From an uncultured Prochlorococcus sp. (GTDB taxonomy: Bacteria; Cyanobacteriota; Cyanobacteriia; PCC-6307; Cyanobiaceae), in the NCBI GenBank assembly GCA_902519235.1, contig CABYJE010000001.1:1-64000 (forward strand): a DNA stretch of 64,000 bases. The letters are read 5' to 3'. The first letter of the stretch is position 1; each line of letters begins with the position of its first letter. Of this stretch, positions 10,765 through 21,941 are shown in pieces. Made by a program: the position numbers and the translations under genes. Under the pieces are notes generated by a model. The model ran no database searches, was not told the DNA's origin, and worked only from the letters and a program-made list of their open reading frames with translations.

Positions 10765-12285
10765 TTATTTATCCAAACAAGCTAATGCTTTAAGTATCCC
10801 CTTTGCTTTATTTATCGTCTCTTGATATTCATTTTCAGGAAAAGAATCAGCAACTATTCCAGCTCCTGCTTGCACTGACACATCATATTTCCCATCTCTT
10901 AAGGGTTTAACGATCATGGTCCTTATCGTAATTGCTGTATTTAATGCACCATTAATATCAATAGATCCATATACACCCGCATAAGGTCCTCTAGCATCTT
11001 TTTCAAAATGCTTAATCAATTGCATAGCTCTTATTTTTGGAGCGCCAGTTACTGTCCCAGCGGGAAAGGATGCTTTGAGCAAATCCCATACATCAGCATT
11101 GTTTTTTAAGATTCCCTCAACTTGACTGACTATATGCATAACATGTGAATATTTCTCAATAACCATTAAATCCTTGACCTTGACAGTACCAATTTCACAA
11201 ACTCTTCCAAGATCATTTCTCCCAAGATCAATCAACATTACATGCTCAGCTATCTCTTTGGGATCCTTTAATAATTCCTTTTCTAATTCCAAGTCTTGTT
11301 GATTATCAATACCTCTAGGTCTCGTGCCAGCTATTGGTCTTAAGCTTGCGACAATCTGACTATTTTTATTTTTTTCAGCTTTAACCATTACTTCAGGACT
11401 TGAACCTATCAGATACCATGAGCCGAAATCAAAAAATGACATGTATGGAGATGGATTAACCATCCTCAAACTTCTGTATAAGTTAAAGGGATCATTATTG
11501 ACTTGAGTTTGGAATCTCTGACTTATAACTATTTGAAAGATATCGCCCTTTCTTATGTATTCTTTTGCAGAGAGAACTGCATCCTCAAAATCTTTTTTCT
11601 CCCAATTACTTTCTAGATCTAAATTCAAATTATTATTTTCATTCCAATCTAAAAACTCATTTTCTTTTAGAGGAACTCTCATTAAATTTCTAGTTTCCTG
11701 AATTTTAGATATTGAGTTTAGATACAACTCTTCAATCGATGAGTCTTTAGAAGAAGTTGTATCTGCATAAACCACTGCAGTAATACATCTTTTTATTTGA
11801 TCAAAAACAACTAATTGATCAAAAAACATCCAGGAACCTTGAGGGATATTGTTTTTTGGTATTTCATTTATTGGAACGCTTGGCTCTATTCGATTTATTA
11901 ATTCATAACCCCAAGAGCCATATAACTGTCCAATTGATGGTAATTCTTCAAGCATGGTTGACTTATATTCCATTGTCCAATTTTTTAAAATATCAAAAGG
12001 ATCACCTTTATGTGTTTCAGTTTTGCCATTATTCCAAGTTTTAACTATTTCTTCTCCATAACAAACTGCTTCCCAAAGAGGTTTAGTAGCAACAATACTC
12101 CACCTGCCCAAATTCTCCCCACCTTCAACAGATTCAAGAAAAACACCATGGGAATCTTTTGAAGATAATTTTAACCAAGTCGATAATGGAGTTTCTAAAT
12201 CAGCTGGCCAAGTTTCTACTATAGGTATAAAATTTTTACCTTCTTTGTAAGCCTTTAAAAAACTATTTTTCTGTGAGCTGATCAT
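10765..12285 (-). CDS. trpE: Anthranilate synthase component I
   Basis: [63 protein letters not shown]. Confidence 0.97.
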   Translation of the reverse strand: MISSQKNSFLKAYKEGKNFIPIVETWPADLETPLSTWLKLSSKDSHGVFLESVEGGENLGRWSIVATKPLWEAVCYGEEIVKTWNNGKTETHKGDPFDILKNWTMEYKSTMLEELPSIGQLYGSWGYELINRIEPSVPINEIPKNNIPQGSWMFFDQLVVFDQIKRCITAVVYADTTSSKDSSIEELYLNSISKIQETRNLMRVPLKENEFLDWNENNNLNLDLESNWEKKDFEDAVLSAKEYIRKGDIFQIVISQRFQTQVNNDPFNLYRSLRMVNPSPYMSFFDFGSWYLIGSSPEVMVKAEKNKNSQIVASLRPIAGTRPRGIDNQQDLELEKELLKDPKEIAEHVMLIDLGRNDLGRVCEIGTVKVKDLMVIEKYSHVMHIVSQVEGILKNNADVWDLLKASFPAGTVTGAPKIRAMQLIKHFEKDARGPYAGVYGSIDINGALNTAITIRTMIVKPLRDGKYDVSVQAGAGIVADSFPENEYQETINKAKGILKALACLDK

Positions 12286-12344
12286 ATTAATAAAGTCAGC
12301 CCAAATTATAATTATTTTCTTCTTTTATATCAACTTTAAAGAAG

Positions 12345-12767
12345 TTAATCAAAAGTATTCTTAGTTGTAAATTTCAAACCAGCTGGATTAGGATTCTCAC
12401 CTATTCTTCTAGGATTATGACCTACTTTCTCTCTGCCTTCATTTACTTTTTCAGGGAAAACACCATCCTTTGGATGTAAAAATTCAATATCGCCACCTGG
12501 GAAAATTCGGTAGATTTTAAAATCTTCAATTCTTGGCTTGAAGGCTCTTAATTGTGTTCCTAATGCAAGACATTGTTCTTTTCTTGCAAAGTACATTAAA
12601 TTATCGCCTTCATGCATAATAGCTGCTCCACCGGTGGGCAATTCAAATGCTTGTTCCTTTGAACTTTTCCAAACAATTGCATATTTTTCTTCCGTTTCTG
12701 CTGAGTTTAATAAACCACCAGTACTTCCTATATGCTTTGGAAATTGACCAACTAAAGTTTCAGTCAT
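12345..12767 (-). CDS. psaD: Photosystem I reaction centre subunit II
   Basis: [62 protein letters not shown]. Confidence 0.98.
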   Translation of the reverse strand: MTETLVGQFPKHIGSTGGLLNSAETEEKYAIVWKSSKEQAFELPTGGAAIMHEGDNLMYFARKEQCLALGTQLRAFKPRIEDFKIYRIFPGGDIEFLHPKDGVFPEKVNEGREKVGHNPRRIGENPNPAGLKFTTKNTFD

Positions 12768-12877
12768 CCTTAATTTTGAGTTATTTATAATAAGAAATTA
12801 GCATTCATATTTTGCAAAATTCAAAATTTACAAGGAATTTTCTACATTATTTAATATATGGCAAATTTATTTCTCAT

Positions 12878-14245
12878 TTATTTTGAATCTGAAATCGGGA
12901 AAAATACTGTCAAACCTGAGTCACGCCTTTTTGTGACATGCCCTCCTAAACTAGCTAACAACTTTTGAGTAGCATTTTGACTAAGTTGTAAACTACCTGT
13001 TTGAGGGTTCCAATTTAAAACAGGACCAATATCAGAACCATTATCTTTTTTAAGAATTTCTTTTTGATTACTTTCTAATTTCTGTACTTTTAATTGAAGT
13101 TTAAGTTTTTGACCAGCTGGTCTTAATTCTAAAATTAATGTACTGCCTTCTTTTAATCCTCTAGTATTTTTATCAATTAATCCACTTAACATCAATTCCA
13201 ATTTTTCAGAATCACTCAAAATTTGCGGAAGTTGATTGGGAATATCAATCTTTAAAGAAATCCCTCGTCTATTTAATTGTTTATTCCACAAAGGAGAAAG
13301 TTTTTTAAAAATTTCAGCTAAATTAATTTTTGCCAGGTTATTTAATGACGGAACTTCATTACTCACTAATTCTGCTGCATTGAAGATTAAACCAAACCTA
13401 TCAATTTGTTCATTACATTCATTATCTATTTGAATTAAACGATTTTTCATTGACTCATCCATCTTATATTTTTTTAAAGTAGAGCTTATGAGGGTTCTTA
13501 TTGTTGCTAAAGGCGTTCTTACTTCATGAGATATGGCACGTAATAATTTTGCTTCAGTTATTTGAACATTTTTTTCATCATTTTTTACAGAATTCTGAAT
13601 ATTATGATTTGGCCCTATGTTTGCCAATTTTGCCGATAATATTGGCCAAAATAATTTTTCAAATTGATTATTGATATTAAGGTTTCCTAAATTATTGATT
13701 GCATTACGAAATTTTACTCCTTCCTCATAATTTTCTTGATTTAATTTTTCATGCATTAATTCAATTGAAAGTTTTAGACTTTCTTCATCACACTTCATTA
13801 ATAAAATTTTCTTGTCCTTTTCTCCCACAATTGACAATATGCATTGAAAATTTGGGGTGATTATCATCAAAAAAGGTTCATAACCATCTTCTTGACTAAG
13901 ATTTAAAACTTTATAATTACTAACTAAATCGAAATCTTTTTTTATCTTATCTGAATTATTGACTGGTAAAAAACCTGCATTCTCATTTTGAAAGTATGGA
14001 AACCCCTCAGGAGACCAAAGCCATCCATGAAGTTGATTTAAAAATTTTTTTTCATTAAAAGCTGGCAAAGGCGAGGCGACCCAAATCCCCCCATCTTTAT
14101 AATTCTGAGATAGAAAATCTTTTTGAATAACTTCTAAAGAAGCCCACCACATTCTTCTGGATGTATCATCATCTACATGTATAGTCTGGACTCCTTTAAT
14201 CAAAAGGTCTTGAATTTTTTTTATAGTTATTTGTGATTTCATCAA
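12878..14245 (-). CDS. Sensor histidine kinase-like protein (H-box intact, HATPase domain degenerate)
   Basis: LLRAISHEVRTPLATIRTL H-box; no canonical N and G1 boxes. Confidence 0.8.
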   Translation of the reverse strand: MMKSQITIKKIQDLLIKGVQTIHVDDDTSRRMWWASLEVIQKDFLSQNYKDGGIWVASPLPAFNEKKFLNQLHGWLWSPEGFPYFQNENAGFLPVNNSDKIKKDFDLVSNYKVLNLSQEDGYEPFLMIITPNFQCILSIVGEKDKKILLMKCDEESLKLSIELMHEKLNQENYEEGVKFRNAINNLGNLNINNQFEKLFWPILSAKLANIGPNHNIQNSVKNDEKNVQITEAKLLRAISHEVRTPLATIRTLISSTLKKYKMDESMKNRLIQIDNECNEQIDRFGLIFNAAELVSNEVPSLNNLAKINLAEIFKKLSPLWNKQLNRRGISLKIDIPNQLPQILSDSEKLELMLSGLIDKNTRGLKEGSTLILELRPAGQKLKLQLKVQKLESNQKEILKKDNGSDIGPVLNWNPQTGSLQLSQNATQKLLASLGGHVTKRRDSGLTVFFPISDSK

Positions 14246-15513
14246 CTTCTTAGTGATCTAGAACGTTTCAATATAGATAAAACAAATCCAATAGATATAA
14301 AATTAGTCACCAATGAGGTTCGACCATAGCTCATAAAAGGAAGGGGAATTCCAGTAACTGGTCCTAATCCAATAGTCATAAATAAATTAATGATTATTTG
14401 AAATAAAAAAGTTGAGGCTATTCCAATAACAATTAGAGATTCATAGTTAGTCCTAGCAATTGTTGCAGTATTAATAAGTTTTTTAATCAAAAAAAAGAAC
14501 AAAAATAAAACTATAACGCACCCCACAAAACCTAATTCTTCCCCTAAAGCACTGAATATAAAATCAGTATGTTGTTCAGGTATAAATTGCAAATTAGTCA
14601 GCTTACCTTGCAGTAAACCAGTCCCAAATAATCCTCCAGAACCAATTGCAATTTTACTCTGTATCAAATGATATCCGCCACCTAATGGATCTCTACTTGG
14701 ATCTAAAAATAAAACTAATCTATCTTTTTGATATTCTTTTAAGCCATATTGCCACAAAATTGGTGTAAATTTTGCCACTAATAAATGGAAAGAAATAGCG
14801 AGAGCAGAAGAAATAATTTTCTTTTTTGAAGATCTATAACCAAGATATCCTATAGCTGGAATCCAGAAAATAAGAAGAGTTGGTAAGGTTAGATATAGTA
14901 TTGATGTGATAATACAAAACACTAATATCAAAATCCACTCTATGGGCATTTGAGACCAATAGAGCATCACACCTGTCAAAACAATTAAAACTAAAGAGGT
15001 ACCTAAGTCCGGCTGAAAGAAAATTAATAACCAAGGAATAATTACTACTAATAAGGGCAATACTAAATCTCTTATTGATAGGATTATTTTTTTGTCGAGT
15101 ACTAAAGCAAGAGTTAATACACTACTAAGTTTAGCCACCTCTGAAGGCTGAAAAGAAAAGATTCCCAAGTTTATCCATCTTTGAGCTCCAGAAACTGAAA
15201 TCCCAAAAAAATAAATAAATATTAAGGAAATTAGAGTACAAAAATAAAATGGAACCACATACTTTCTAATTCTCTGTAACGGTATATAAGAAATAAAAAA
15301 TGCTAAGAAATAACCTAAAAAACCAGTTAAAATATGGGCTAGATAGTTTGATACTAAAAAATCACCCTGAATACTTTTTATCAAAAAACCCGAAATAATA
15401 ACTAAAAATAGGGGAATAATAAGTAGCGGAGAAAATAAAAAACCTCTATTAAAGTTGTCTTTTTTTTGTAAAAATCCTCTGTTATTTAATGAAGAAATTC
15501 TCTTAAACATCAA
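14242..15513 (-). CDS. rodA: Rod shape-determining protein RodA (SEDS family)
   Basis: NLGIFSFQPSEVAKL, FFQPDLGTSLVL, FIPEQHTDFIFSALGEELGFVG, LPFMSYGRTSL. Confidence 0.95.
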   Translation of the reverse strand: MMFKRISSLNNRGFLQKKDNFNRGFLFSPLLIIPLFLVIISGFLIKSIQGDFLVSNYLAHILTGFLGYFLAFFISYIPLQRIRKYVVPFYFCTLISLIFIYFFGISVSGAQRWINLGIFSFQPSEVAKLSSVLTLALVLDKKIILSIRDLVLPLLVVIIPWLLIFFQPDLGTSLVLIVLTGVMLYWSQMPIEWILILVFCIITSILYLTLPTLLIFWIPAIGYLGYRSSKKKIISSALAISFHLLVAKFTPILWQYGLKEYQKDRLVLFLDPSRDPLGGGYHLIQSKIAIGSGGLFGTGLLQGKLTNLQFIPEQHTDFIFSALGEELGFVGCVIVLFLFFFLIKKLINTATIARTNYESLIVIGIASTFLFQIIINLFMTIGLGPVTGIPLPFMSYGRTSLVTNFISIGFVLSILKRSRSLRS

Positions 15514-16583
15514 TAATTATTAACAAATTGGTTCTTGATTAATTGAGCTAAATTACCAAATACTACAGAGCTTTCTTTATTGGGCTGACTTATTGAGATT
15601 GGTATACCTTTATTACTATCATCAACGAGAGGGATTTCAATTGGAATTTGCGCTAATAATGGTAAGTCATTTTCGCTAGCTAATGTTTGTCCACCACCTT
15701 TACCAAAGATTTCATATTTTTTACCTGGCATATCTGGCGGAATAAATACTGACATATTTTCTACAATGCCCAGTAAAGGTACTCCGAGTTGTTTAAACAT
15801 TGCCAATCCCCTCCTTGCATCTTGCAAAGATACTTGTTGAGGAGTAGTGACAACTATAGCTCCAGAAATAGGCACAGATTGAGAAAGGGATATTTGAGCG
15901 TCTCCTGTTCCCGGAGGCAAATCAATAACCAAAAAATCAAGATTATTCCATTCAACTTGGTACAAAAATTGTCTGATAATACTATTAAGCATTGGTCCTC
16001 TCCATATAACTGGCTGACCTTCTTCGATTAGGAAACCCATTGATACCAGTGAAATTCCATATTTATTTATCGGTATTAACCTTTGATCACTGCCACTTCC
16101 TTCTGTAACCTTTGGATTCTGTTCGGCAACTCCCATCATTGAGGGAGTATTAGGTCCATATATATCCGCATCCAGCAAACCAGTTTTCAAGCCTAATTTA
16201 GCTAGAGAACAAGCGAGATTAACTGCAATGGTACTTTTCCCAACTCCACCTTTACCACTGCTAACAGCTATGATATGCCGAATACCATCAATCTTCTGCA
16301 ACTCAGGAGAATTACTTTGATTTTGAGATTCTGTTTTGGAAGGATTATTATCTACTTCTATTTGAACATCATCAATATCTTCAAAATCCAGTAGTACGCC
16401 TCTAACCTCTTGTACAATTCTATCTCTCTGGGAATTTGCAAACGATGGTAATGATAATGTTACGATTACTCTCGGTATAGTTACTCTTACATTTTTAATC
16501 CAAGCTAATTCAATTACATTTTTCTTTGATCCAGCATCTAGAACTTTTTGTAAAGCAAAATTCGCATCTTCTATTGTGGTCAT
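15510..16583 (-). CDS. mrp: Mrp/ApbC-family Fe-S carrier P-loop ATPase
   Basis: AVSSGKGGVGKSTIAVNLA, LDADIYGPNTPSMMG, DLPPGTGDAQ. Confidence 0.93.
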   Translation of the reverse strand: MTTIEDANFALQKVLDAGSKKNVIELAWIKNVRVTIPRVIVTLSLPSFANSQRDRIVQEVRGVLLDFEDIDDVQIEVDNNPSKTESQNQSNSPELQKIDGIRHIIAVSSGKGGVGKSTIAVNLACSLAKLGLKTGLLDADIYGPNTPSMMGVAEQNPKVTEGSGSDQRLIPINKYGISLVSMGFLIEEGQPVIWRGPMLNSIIRQFLYQVEWNNLDFLVIDLPPGTGDAQISLSQSVPISGAIVVTTPQQVSLQDARRGLAMFKQLGVPLLGIVENMSVFIPPDMPGKKYEIFGKGGGQTLASENDLPLLAQIPIEIPLVDDSNKGIPISISQPNKESSVVFGNLAQLIKNQFVNNY

Positions 16584-16742
16584 TAAATTTTTAAATATTT
16601 TGACAAGGTAGTCGACTGTTTAAAAGATTAAGAACTATGTCGAACTATCAAATAATAGGCAATAAGGACCCCCTAAGAGAAATTATAAAGAGAAACTTAT
16701 AATTAACCAAAAAAATTTTTTTCTTCAAGATTTACTAAATAC

Positions 16743-17771
16743 ATGTTGAAAGAACCTCCTAAAAACTCGAGAGAAAAAACTAAAAATCTCTTATTAAATC
16801 TACAAGACAAAATTTGTTCAGGACTTGAAAATGTAGATGGCAAAGGAAAATTTACAGAGGAATCCTGGCTAAGAGACGAAGGTGGCGGTGGAAGATCAAG
16901 AGTATTGAAAAATGGTTCTATTTTTGAGCAGGCAGGTGTTAACTTCTCGGAAGTACAGGGAAAAGAATTACCTCAATCTATAATCTCTCAAAGGCCCGAA
17001 GCAAAAGGTCATGAATGGTTTGCCACGGGGACTTCTATGGTTTTGCATCCTAAGAATCCCTACATTCCTACAGTGCATCTGAATTATCGATATTTCGAAG
17101 CTGGTCCTGTTTGGTGGTTTGGGGGAGGTGCAGATTTAACCCCTTTTTATCCTTATCTTTCTGATGTAAGGAATTTTCATAATGAACATAAAAAAGCTTG
17201 TGAGAAAGTTGATCAAGATTTGCACAAAGTTTTCAAACCATGGTGTGATGAATATTTCTTCTTGAAGCATAGAAATGAATCTAGAGGCATAGGAGGTATT
17301 TTTTATGATTATCAAGATGGTTCAGGCAATATTTATAGAGGAAATAATCAAAATGGAGAAGCATCAAAAGCTTCACAAAATATTGGCAGATCTAATTTAA
17401 ATTGGGATGATTTATTATCTTTAGCGGAAAACTGTGGGCAGGCATTCCTCCCTTCATATTTGCCTATTATTGAAAAAAGAGATTCTCAAGCATATTCATC
17501 GAAGGAAAGAGAATTTCAGCTATATCGAAGAGGTAGATATGTCGAATTCAATTTAGTTTGGGATAGAGGGACAATTTTTGGGCTACAAACAAATGGCAGA
17601 ACTGAATCTATATTAATGTCCTTACCGCCTTTAGCTAGATGGGAATATGGATATAAAGCTAGAAAGAATTCTCGAGAGGAATTTCTCACATCAATATTTA
17701 CAAAACCCCAAGATTGGTTAAACGATAAAGAGTTAGAGAAATTCTGTATAGAGAATAATATTTTTGATTAA
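16743..17771 (+). CDS. hemF: Oxygen-dependent coproporphyrinogen III oxidase
   Basis: [65 protein letters not shown]. Confidence 0.98.
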   Translation: MLKEPPKNSREKTKNLLLNLQDKICSGLENVDGKGKFTEESWLRDEGGGGRSRVLKNGSIFEQAGVNFSEVQGKELPQSIISQRPEAKGHEWFATGTSMVLHPKNPYIPTVHLNYRYFEAGPVWWFGGGADLTPFYPYLSDVRNFHNEHKKACEKVDQDLHKVFKPWCDEYFFLKHRNESRGIGGIFYDYQDGSGNIYRGNNQNGEASKASQNIGRSNLNWDDLLSLAENCGQAFLPSYLPIIEKRDSQAYSSKEREFQLYRRGRYVEFNLVWDRGTIFGLQTNGRTESILMSLPPLARWEYGYKARKNSREEFLTSIFTKPQDWLNDKELEKFCIENNIFD

Positions 17772-17799
17772 AAATTATCGAATAAACATTTAAATTATC

Positions 17800-18357
17800 T
17801 TAAATAGGTGTTTTAAATAAAGAGCCGTCACTTTTCAATTGAAGTTTTTCTCCGAGTTCATTTTCTAAAGAGATTAATTCATCCCTATGGGCTCTTAGTC
17901 TCATAATAGTTGAATCATTTTCATTTTCGTTGATCAACCTCAATTCAAATTTCTCCTCTCTTGCGGATTTTTTAAAATAAACAATTCCAGATAAAGGTCC
18001 ACCAATCAATCCCAAAAGAATAGGCCACCAACCTAATTCAGGATATATTTGAATAATTACTAATCCCAAAGCACATGAACCAAAACCGCCAAGAAAACCT
18101 AAAAAAATTGCTAAAAGTTTACTAGAAACAACTTGACCTTTGAATATTAAAATTCTTTGTTCATAATCTCCTCCTGTTTGCTTCCATCCCCTCAAATTAA
18201 GCCATTCACATAAACCATTTAAAACTTTAATTGGCTGCTGAGAAGATGAAATCTCAACTATGGTTGTTCTATCTTTACTAGAAGCCCTAAGAAAAAAAAA
18301 TAATCCTATGGCCAAGAGAATTGTCAGCAATAATGTTGAATTTAAGGAATATGACAT
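17800..18357 (-). CDS. Cofactor assembly of complex C (CCB2/CCB4-like) membrane protein
   Basis: N-terminal TM, WLNLRGWKQTGGDYEQRILIFKGQV, two central TMs. Confidence 0.6.
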   Translation of the reverse strand: MSYSLNSTLLLTILLAIGLFFFLRASSKDRTTIVEISSSQQPIKVLNGLCEWLNLRGWKQTGGDYEQRILIFKGQVVSSKLLAIFLGFLGGFGSCALGLVIIQIYPELGWWPILLGLIGGPLSGIVYFKKSAREEKFELRLINENENDSTIMRLRAHRDELISLENELGEKLQLKSDGSLFKTPI

Positions 18358-18520
18358 TAAATAATTTTTTCTAGTAACTCGAGAATAAAAATTAAAGTTA
18401 CATCATATTATAATTTTTTAGAATTATTCTGTAAAATATTCCTATTAGAAAAAAATTCTTAATTAAATAAAATCTAAAGTAATATTCTAAACCTTAAATT
18501 TCTTTAAATACTTATTAACA

Positions 18521-19156
18521 ATGACTATTGAAAATAAAAATATTGAACTTCTTTATAACGATTTAACAGTAGATTTATACAATTTTTATAAAAAATCATC
18601 CTACCTAGCTATTGATACTGAAGCAATGGGTTTAATTCATGGAAGAGATAGACTCTGTTTAGTACAAATATGCAATGAATTTAAAAGAACATCGTGTATA
18701 AAAATCGAACTTAATACATCTTCTTCACCTCATTTAAAAAAACTTCTTGAAGATAAAAAAATTACTAAAATATTCCACTACGCGAGATTTGATGTAGCAG
18801 CTCTAAAATGCAATCTTGAAATTAATACAAAAAATATTTTTTGTACAAAAATTGCTAGTAAGTTGGCAAGAACTTATACAAATAAACACGGTTTAAAGGA
18901 TTTAATTAATGAATTGTTAGGCATAGAACTAGACAAAAGCTCGCAAAGTAGTGATTGGGGTAGCAACGAAGATTTAACAAAAGATCAATTAGATTATGCA
19001 GCAAATGATGTTAGATATTTAATTGAAGCTATGCATAAATTAAAAGTTATCTTAGAAAGAGAAAATAGATATGAATTAGCTCAAAAATGTTTCGAAACAG
19101 TTTCTGTATATGCTGATTTAGACATACTAAAATTCTCAAATATATTTGAACATTAA
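18521..19156 (+). CDS. Ribonuclease D-like 3'-5' exonuclease (DEDDy, no HRDC)
   Basis: YLAIDTEAMGL, KIFHYARFDVAAL, DQLDYAANDVRYLIEAMHKL. Confidence 0.9.
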   Translation: MTIENKNIELLYNDLTVDLYNFYKKSSYLAIDTEAMGLIHGRDRLCLVQICNEFKRTSCIKIELNTSSSPHLKKLLEDKKITKIFHYARFDVAALKCNLEINTKNIFCTKIASKLARTYTNKHGLKDLINELLGIELDKSSQSSDWGSNEDLTKDQLDYAANDVRYLIEAMHKLKVILERENRYELAQKCFETVSVYADLDILKFSNIFEH

Positions 19157-19159
19157 GAA

Positions 19160-19426
19160 TCAATCTTCAGTTAAAAAATTATCTTCACCATCAAGAGTTT
19201 CCATAAGCTTATCAAGTATTCTTGAAGAACTTAATTTATCTCCATCATTTTTTTCACAAATTTTTAAAACATTTTGCGCAACTTGTATTTTTTCTTGAAT
19301 AGTTTTTGAGCCTTCTTTTGCAATTTGAATTTCTACTTTCTTTTTAGCAGAAGATAAGCTTATACTCATAAGTTTTGCAATCTCTGCACAAATTTTTAGA
19401 TATTGCCGATCATTTATTGGATACAT
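19160..19426 (-). CDS. Hypothetical protein
   Basis: 88-aa ORF filling the gap between neighbours; no recognised motif. Confidence 0.55.
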   Translation of the reverse strand: MYPINDRQYLKICAEIAKLMSISLSSAKKKVEIQIAKEGSKTIQEKIQVAQNVLKICEKNDGDKLSSSRILDKLMETLDGEDNFLTED

Positions 19427-19461
19427 AAAAGAATTAATAATTAATAAGCTAGTGCCATTTA

Positions 19462-20688
19462 CTAAGATAACAAATGAAGGTTTATGGCATCTACGATTTT
19501 CTTACTTGCTCCGGGTTCCCCCATTCTTTTTTTCCCAATTTTTGCTTGTTCTAACCTATCAACTTTTCCTTTCAAAAGTAAACTTAAACGTTCTAAAAGA
19601 ATTTTTTTGTTCTTGCAAACTAGAACACTACCTCCTAATAATCTTGATTGCCTTTTTGCAAATGATTTAGTAAATTGTGGGCCAGGTCCCGGTAGAGAAA
19701 GAGATGGAATTCCAAGGCCAGCAATTTGCTCTGTAGCAGTTCCTGCATTAGACAAGCCAACTTCTGCCATACTAGCCCATGAATTGAATTTACCTTTTCC
19801 AATCACTACATATTGATCTTTCTTTTTCCATACTGAATCTTCATCAATTAGAAATTTAACTTTACTCTGTTTTTTAAAACCATATTTATTTAAATAATTT
19901 TGAATTTGAATCACATTCGCATTAGTGCTCAAAGGCAAAAGTATTAACAAATCCTTTGATAAATCAAAATCTTGCAAACAATTTAGAAAATTACCAAGAT
20001 TTTTAAGAGCTTCAGGGTATCTACTTCCAATTAATAAAATAATCCTTTTAAAAGAAATAATATTTGATATCTTATCGTTTGTTACATTAATAAAATCCAT
20101 CATTGGATTACCCAAGTATTTTGCATCAATATTTTTTTTATACAAATTATTAGCTGTAATTTTATCTCTCATAATTAAATTTTTACATCTTGGAGATTTC
20201 ATTAAAAACATTTCCCATGGATCCCATTCAGAACCTTTCAACTTATGATAAAAATCGCTTAAATCCCAACCTGGCCCACTACTCCAAGTATGATCACTTT
20301 TGGGAGTTCCAATGAAACTAAAGTCGCATTCTGAACTCCAAGCGTAGAGTAACGGCAAGAAATCCCCTACTGCGATAATTTGGCAGTTATGTTTTGACTT
20401 CTGTTTTACAAGTAGAAAATTTCTTAAATTATCGATTAAAAATCCTGCAAACAAATCAAGTACAAATCCCTTCAGACTTTGATTACTAAAACCTCCACTA
20501 GGCAGCTCTTTTAAATATCCTATTTTACGAAAATTGTTTGATTTTATGGAATTAAATACATCTCCATTTCCTACTAACGGTAAAACTTCAATATTTTTAT
20601 TTTTAATTTTTAGTAATCTTTTTATTATCTCCGATGCGATTACATCTTCCCCATGACCATTGCATATAAATAATAGAGAATGAGACAC
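19462..20688 (-). CDS. LpxB-related glycosyltransferase-like protein; start moved to GTG at 20688
   Basis: LLFICNGHGEDVIASEIIKRLL...GNPMMDF...EVGLSNAGTATEQIAGLGIPSLSLPGPGPQFT; longer ORF to 20877 runs through antisense tRNA-Cys. Confidence 0.75.
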   Translation of the reverse strand: MSHSLLFICNGHGEDVIASEIIKRLLKIKNKNIEVLPLVGNGDVFNSIKSNNFRKIGYLKELPSGGFSNQSLKGFVLDLFAGFLIDNLRNFLLVKQKSKHNCQIIAVGDFLPLLYAWSSECDFSFIGTPKSDHTWSSGPGWDLSDFYHKLKGSEWDPWEMFLMKSPRCKNLIMRDKITANNLYKKNIDAKYLGNPMMDFINVTNDKISNIISFKRIILLIGSRYPEALKNLGNFLNCLQDFDLSKDLLILLPLSTNANVIQIQNYLNKYGFKKQSKVKFLIDEDSVWKKKDQYVVIGKGKFNSWASMAEVGLSNAGTATEQIAGLGIPSLSLPGPGPQFTKSFAKRQSRLLGGSVLVCKNKKILLERLSLLLKGKVDRLEQAKIGKKRMGEPGASKKIVDAINLHLLS

Positions 20689-20730
20689 CTTACTGTTAAG
20701 ATCATAAAAAGACTCAATCGAATCTTTTTC

Positions 20731-20801
20731 GGCGGCATGGCCAAGTGGTAAGGCAGAGGATTGCAAATCCTTTATCCCCAGTTCGAATCTGGGTGCCGCC
20801 T
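20731..20801 (+). tRNA. tRNA-Cys (anticodon GCA)
   Basis: Acceptor GGCGGCA/TGCCGCC, anticodon arm GGATTGCAAATCC, GTTCGAATC T-loop. Confidence 0.95.
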
Positions 20802-21011
20802 TATTTAATTTTTTTACGCATTTAATTATGAAGTTTTCTAAGAACTTCAATTTCAAATAAAGGGTATAAACTTTCAATTACTTATTGATATGTAGAGAAA
20901 TAATCTTTTCTTTATTTTTTTTAAATAATACCCGATATCCATTAATAAATAAAATGTAGTTGATTTATTAATTATTTTCATAATATTATTTATATAAGAA
21001 TTTGAATTATT

Positions 21012-21191
21012 TTAATAATCATTATCTGCTACACACATTCCTAAACATCTAACACCATTTGATGCAGTCCTTTTGCAATGATTACATAAAATGGGATCTT
21101 TCTCTGAAGTAAGGTTAATTTTTGAATTATTTTGGCCTTTAATACTTATTAACTCTTGTGTTGAATCAAATAGAGTCATTCTTGGAATCAT
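21012..21191 (-). CDS. Small cysteine-containing hypothetical protein; start uncertain (ORF track extends to 21224)
   Basis: MIPRMTLFDSTQELISIK...CNHCKRTASNGVRCLGMCVADNDY. Confidence 0.55.
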   Translation of the reverse strand: MIPRMTLFDSTQELISIKGQNNSKINLTSEKDPILCNHCKRTASNGVRCLGMCVADNDY

Positions 21192-21810
21192 CACTTGAAT
21201 CGATACTAACAACAAGTGAAGCATTAGTGTTGGAAGAGGGTATATCCATAATTTTTACAGTTTCTTTAGGCTCATCAATAACTTGATTTTCTTCAGTACT
21301 TTCATCAACTGCACAAGCTTCAAGAGCCTCTCGAAGTAGTGAATCAAAAGTTGCTCCAGGCAATCTATGTCTGGCAACCTCAAGAAAAGTTCTCGGTAAC
21401 GATTCAGATGCAGCATCTCTTAAAGCAGGATTATTCTTTCTATGTTCTTGTTCTTCTTCTATTGATTTAATAAACCTCAGTGTGACATCTCTTTTGGTAG
21501 AAGCTTTTATCAAGGTATCGTTTTCTGGATTACTAACATTAGGTTCATTTTCGAGTTCACTAAGTCTTTTTTCCAAACTATTTAAAACTTCATTAGCTTC
21601 TTTACTAATATGCGCTAATTGACCATCAGACAAATTAGGTAAATCAGCGACAAAAACTTTCCCATGATCCCTTAGTGTCAAGAAAGTTGGTCTTGGGCCT
21701 TGAGCCTGTCTACCATTTGATTCGGAATTATTACCTATTGGTCTTTTTGGAGGTGTAGGGCCAGCTGAACTACGTCTACGTGTAATTCTTTGATTATTTG
21801 CAAAGGGCAT
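21166..21810 (-). CDS. Conserved hypothetical protein with disordered basic N-terminus
   Basis: RRRSSAGPTPPKRP N-terminus; FLTLRDHGKVFVADLPNLSDGQLAHISKEANEVLNSLEKRL. Confidence 0.7.
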   Translation of the reverse strand: MPFANNQRITRRRSSAGPTPPKRPIGNNSESNGRQAQGPRPTFLTLRDHGKVFVADLPNLSDGQLAHISKEANEVLNSLEKRLSELENEPNVSNPENDTLIKASTKRDVTLRFIKSIEEEQEHRKNNPALRDAASESLPRTFLEVARHRLPGATFDSLLREALEACAVDESTEENQVIDEPKETVKIMDIPSSNTNASLVVSIDSSDDSKNDSI

Positions 21811-21941
21811 TGAATAAAGGTTAAATCTTAATACTTAAACTTCCGATATAATTCGGTGGTAATCTTATTATATTACACCTAACTTTTTCATTTGGGTATA
21901 AAAAATAATTTTTTAAACTCGTTTAAAAAAGATAAACAAAT

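Noticed and set aside
19484-20248. Plus-strand ORFs 19484..19816 and 19925..20248
   Set aside because: Antisense to the LpxB-like gene; no recognisable motifs.
20689-20877. N-terminal extension MKVYTLYLKLKF...APRFELGIKDLQSSALPLGHAA
   Set aside because: Translation of the antisense strand of tRNA-Cys, not protein-coding.
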